From NCBI GenBank assembly GCA_012518155.1, contig JAAYTC010000130.1, forward strand, positions 1-16,408: a stretch of 16,408 nucleotides of DNA. Reading direction: 5' to 3'. Position numbers and translations under genes: made by a program. The notes below the pieces were generated by a model. The model was not told the DNA's origin, did not search any database, and saw only the letters and a program-made list of their open reading frames with translations. This DNA is from Bacteroidales bacterium (GTDB lineage: Bacteria; Bacteroidota; Bacteroidia; Bacteroidales; Dysgonomonadaceae). Position 1 is the stretch's first letter; each line of letters opens with the position of its first letter. Shown one piece after another: positions 14,791-16,408 of this stretch.

Positions 14791-16242
14791 ATGAACACGA
14801 AAAATGTAGAAAAACATCGCATGGTCCCCCCGGGGATAATTTTCCCTTTTATTCTACTTACCTCCCTCTTTTTCATCTGGGCGGTACCAAACAACATGAC
14901 TGACACCATGCTCGCGGCCTTCAAGCGGATCATGAGCCTGACCGATACCCAGACTGCTTGGATACAAGTGGTCTGCTACCTGCTTGGATACGGTTGTTTC
15001 GCGCTCCCAGGTGCTATTTTTATCAAAAAATACACCTATAAATCGGGAGTACTGTTGGGTTTATTACTCTGTATCGCGGGCGCAATCCTTTTTTATCCCG
15101 CGCTCTTGGTAAATAATATCAGTTCGCCGTTGAGTTTCGCGACTTATCTCTTCGCGATTTTCGTGCTTTTCGCCGGGCTCTCGGTGCTTGAGACAGCTGC
15201 TAACGCCTATGTTTACTCGCTCGGGGATCCGCGTACCGCGACACGACGGCTCAACTTTTCGCAATCGTTTAACCCTTTTGGAGCACTGACAGGAGTTTTA
15301 GCAAGTCATATTTTCGTACTCTCACAACTGAATACGATGACAGCAACCGATCGGGCAGCCCTGACAAGTTCCGAGTTAGTCGCGATGCAAAACGGGGAGC
15401 TAAACGCGATAACCACGGCTTACATGGTGCTTGGTGGGATAATGCTGCTGCTATTTCTCATGATTCTGTTCACCCGTATGCCCAAGGCACAAGACGATGA
15501 TAAAACGCTGGACTTGAAGGGTACGTGGGGCAGGTTGAAGAAGAATAAGAACTATATTTGGGGAGTTGTCGCGCAATTTTTATACGTGGGGGCTCAAATA
15601 GCGGTCTGGTCGTTCATTATCCGCTACGTGATGCAACAACTTAACTTCGATAGGGTGATTGCTGAACTGGGTGCCAATCCTTCGCAAGAATCCATTATCA
15701 CTGCCTTGCGGGGTGTTGAGCCGGTAGCTGGTGGTTTCTACAACTTGACTGAAGCCCTTGGGATCGACGTTTTATTGCCTCGCACGGCCGAACAGGCGGG
15801 GGCAACCTATTACATTCTCTCGTTGATTTTGTTCGTGTTGGGTCGTTTTATCTGTACTTGGCTTATGAAATACACGCGACCGGTGAACGTGTTGTCCGGG
15901 TTGGGTGTTTTGGCGGTAATTTGCTCTCTGCTAACGGTCTACGGACAAGGGTTCATAGGCGTGTACGCGTTGATGGGAATTTCCGGGTGCATGTCGGCCA
16001 TGTTCCCCACGATTTATGGTTTAGGGATGCAAAACTTGGGAGAAGATACCAAAATAGCAGGATCAGGTATGGTGATGGCTATCGCGGGCGCGGCAGTTTT
16101 AACACAGTTGCAGGGTATACTGTCGGATCAAGCCGGAGGCATCGCTTTCGCTTATTGGGTGCCTGCCATCGCCTTTATTATAATCACAATTTATAGCTTC
16201 ACGATTGCTCGCTCGGGCGATAAAGTAGCAACAGAAAAATAA
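14791..16242 (+). CDS. fucP: FucP-type sugar:proton symporter (MFS)
   Basis: This inner-membrane carrier of the major facilitator family probably imports the pathway sugar with a proton. From the ATG at 14791 it has 483 residues and about 12 hydrophobic segments. A TTG at 14701 would add 30 mostly polar residues before the first membrane segment, so the ATG is preferred. Residues matching the E. coli FucP essential acids are present: Asp38 in NNMTDTML and Glu134 in LETAAN. Other family text is RLNFSQSFNPFG (153-164), AQFLYVGAQ (261-269) and NLGEDTKIAGSG. Compared with E. coli FucP (438 residues) about 50 extra residues, roughly 287-336, lie between the seventh and eighth membrane segments. 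E. coli FucP carries L-fucose and also D-arabinose, so the substrate is not settled. The kinase starts five bases after its stop. Confidence 0.92.
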   Translation: MNTKNVEKHRMVPPGIIFPFILLTSLFFIWAVPNNMTDTMLAAFKRIMSLTDTQTAWIQVVCYLLGYGCFALPGAIFIKKYTYKSGVLLGLLLCIAGAILFYPALLVNNISSPLSFATYLFAIFVLFAGLSVLETAANAYVYSLGDPRTATRRLNFSQSFNPFGALTGVLASHIFVLSQLNTMTATDRAALTSSELVAMQNGELNAITTAYMVLGGIMLLLFLMILFTRMPKAQDDDKTLDLKGTWGRLKKNKNYIWGVVAQFLYVGAQIAVWSFIIRYVMQQLNFDRVIAELGANPSQESIITALRGVEPVAGGFYNLTEALGIDVLLPRTAEQAGATYYILSLILFVLGRFICTWLMKYTRPVNVLSGLGVLAVICSLLTVYGQGFIGVYALMGISGCMSAMFPTIYGLGMQNLGEDTKIAGSGMVMAIAGAAVLTQLQGILSDQAGGIAFAYWVPAIAFIIITIYSFTIARSGDKVATEK

Positions 16243-16247
16243 TTAAC

Positions 16248-16408
16248 ATGAAAGAGAAACTAGTTATCGGAATCGATTACGGCACCGACTCGTGTCGTGC
16301 TTTAGTTATTAATGCCTTGTCTGGCAAAGAGGTGGCTTCATATACCTCTTTTTATAAACGCTGGAAAAGCGGCCTGTATTGCGACCCTTCAATTAATCAG
16401 TATCGACA
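16248..16408 (+). CDS. FGGY sugar kinase, AraB-like (ribulokinase type), 5' part only
   Basis: The window ends after 53 codons. The visible N-terminus GIDYGTDSCRALVINALSG (8-26) is the FGGY kinase phosphate-binding region, and RWKSGLYCDPSINQYR (38-53) matches the E. coli AraB stretch PRWQKGQFCDAPNNQFR closely. Fuculokinases and rhamnulokinases do not have this GTDS...CDP...NQ arrangement. AraB-type enzymes phosphorylate L-ribulose and also D-ribulose, which suits a FucI partner making D-ribulose. The ATG lies five bases after the permease stop, so the two genes are almost certainly in one transcript. Family membership is firm; substrate is inferred, and the rest of the gene is outside the window. 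Confidence 0.85.
   Translation, partial: MKEKLVIGIDYGTDSCRALVINALSGKEVASYTSFYKRWKSGLYCDPSINQYR

Overview
The window reads as chromosomal DNA of a member of the Bacteroidota, most likely Bacteroidales. Supporting signs are promoter elements of the TTTG / TAnnTTTG type, A/T-rich translation starts with few Shine-Dalgarno sequences, many secreted lipoproteins, and family versions typical of that phylum (a LacI regulator, a FucP-type sugar permease, a GH172/DUF2961 protein). No rRNA, tRNA, CRISPR array, transposase or phage gene was seen.

Left part (1-5593), housekeeping. A DEAD-box RNA helicase (minus strand, runs off the left edge) is followed by a lipoprotein of the tyrosine-phosphatase fold (minus) whose catalytic Cys and Arg are both replaced by Gly. 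A 612-base A/T-rich spacer follows, in which gene direction flips outward and DnaA-box-like words recur. On its right are nadA (quinolinate synthase) and ychF (Obg-family ATPase). ychF carries an in-frame TAA 16 codons before its expected end.

Right part (5594-16408), a sugar-use locus, all on the plus strand. The order is a secreted calcineurin-like phosphoesterase, a LacI-family regulator, an L-fucose/D-arabinose isomerase (FucI), a secreted GH172 (DUF2961) glycosidase, a large lipoprotein with a predicted alpha/alpha-toroid, a beta-rich lipoprotein tentatively of the DUF6786 type, a FucP-type permease, and the first 53 codons of an FGGY kinase that resembles ribulokinase AraB rather than fuculokinase. 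Four copies of a palindromic operator TTAAnCGnTTAA lie before the phosphoesterase, the regulator and fucI (two copies there), which ties these units into one local LacI regulon.

Possible joint function (inference): GH172 enzymes of Bacteroidota include exo-acting D-arabinofuranosidases, FucI also isomerises D-arabinose to D-ribulose, and AraB-type kinases accept D-ribulose. The set therefore fits release of D-arabinose from a D-arabinofuranose-containing glycan, uptake, isomerisation and phosphorylation to D-ribulose 5-phosphate. L-fucose use remains the main alternative. The rest of the kinase and whatever follows it (an aldolase, SusC/SusD, more glycosidases) lie beyond the window and would decide between the two.
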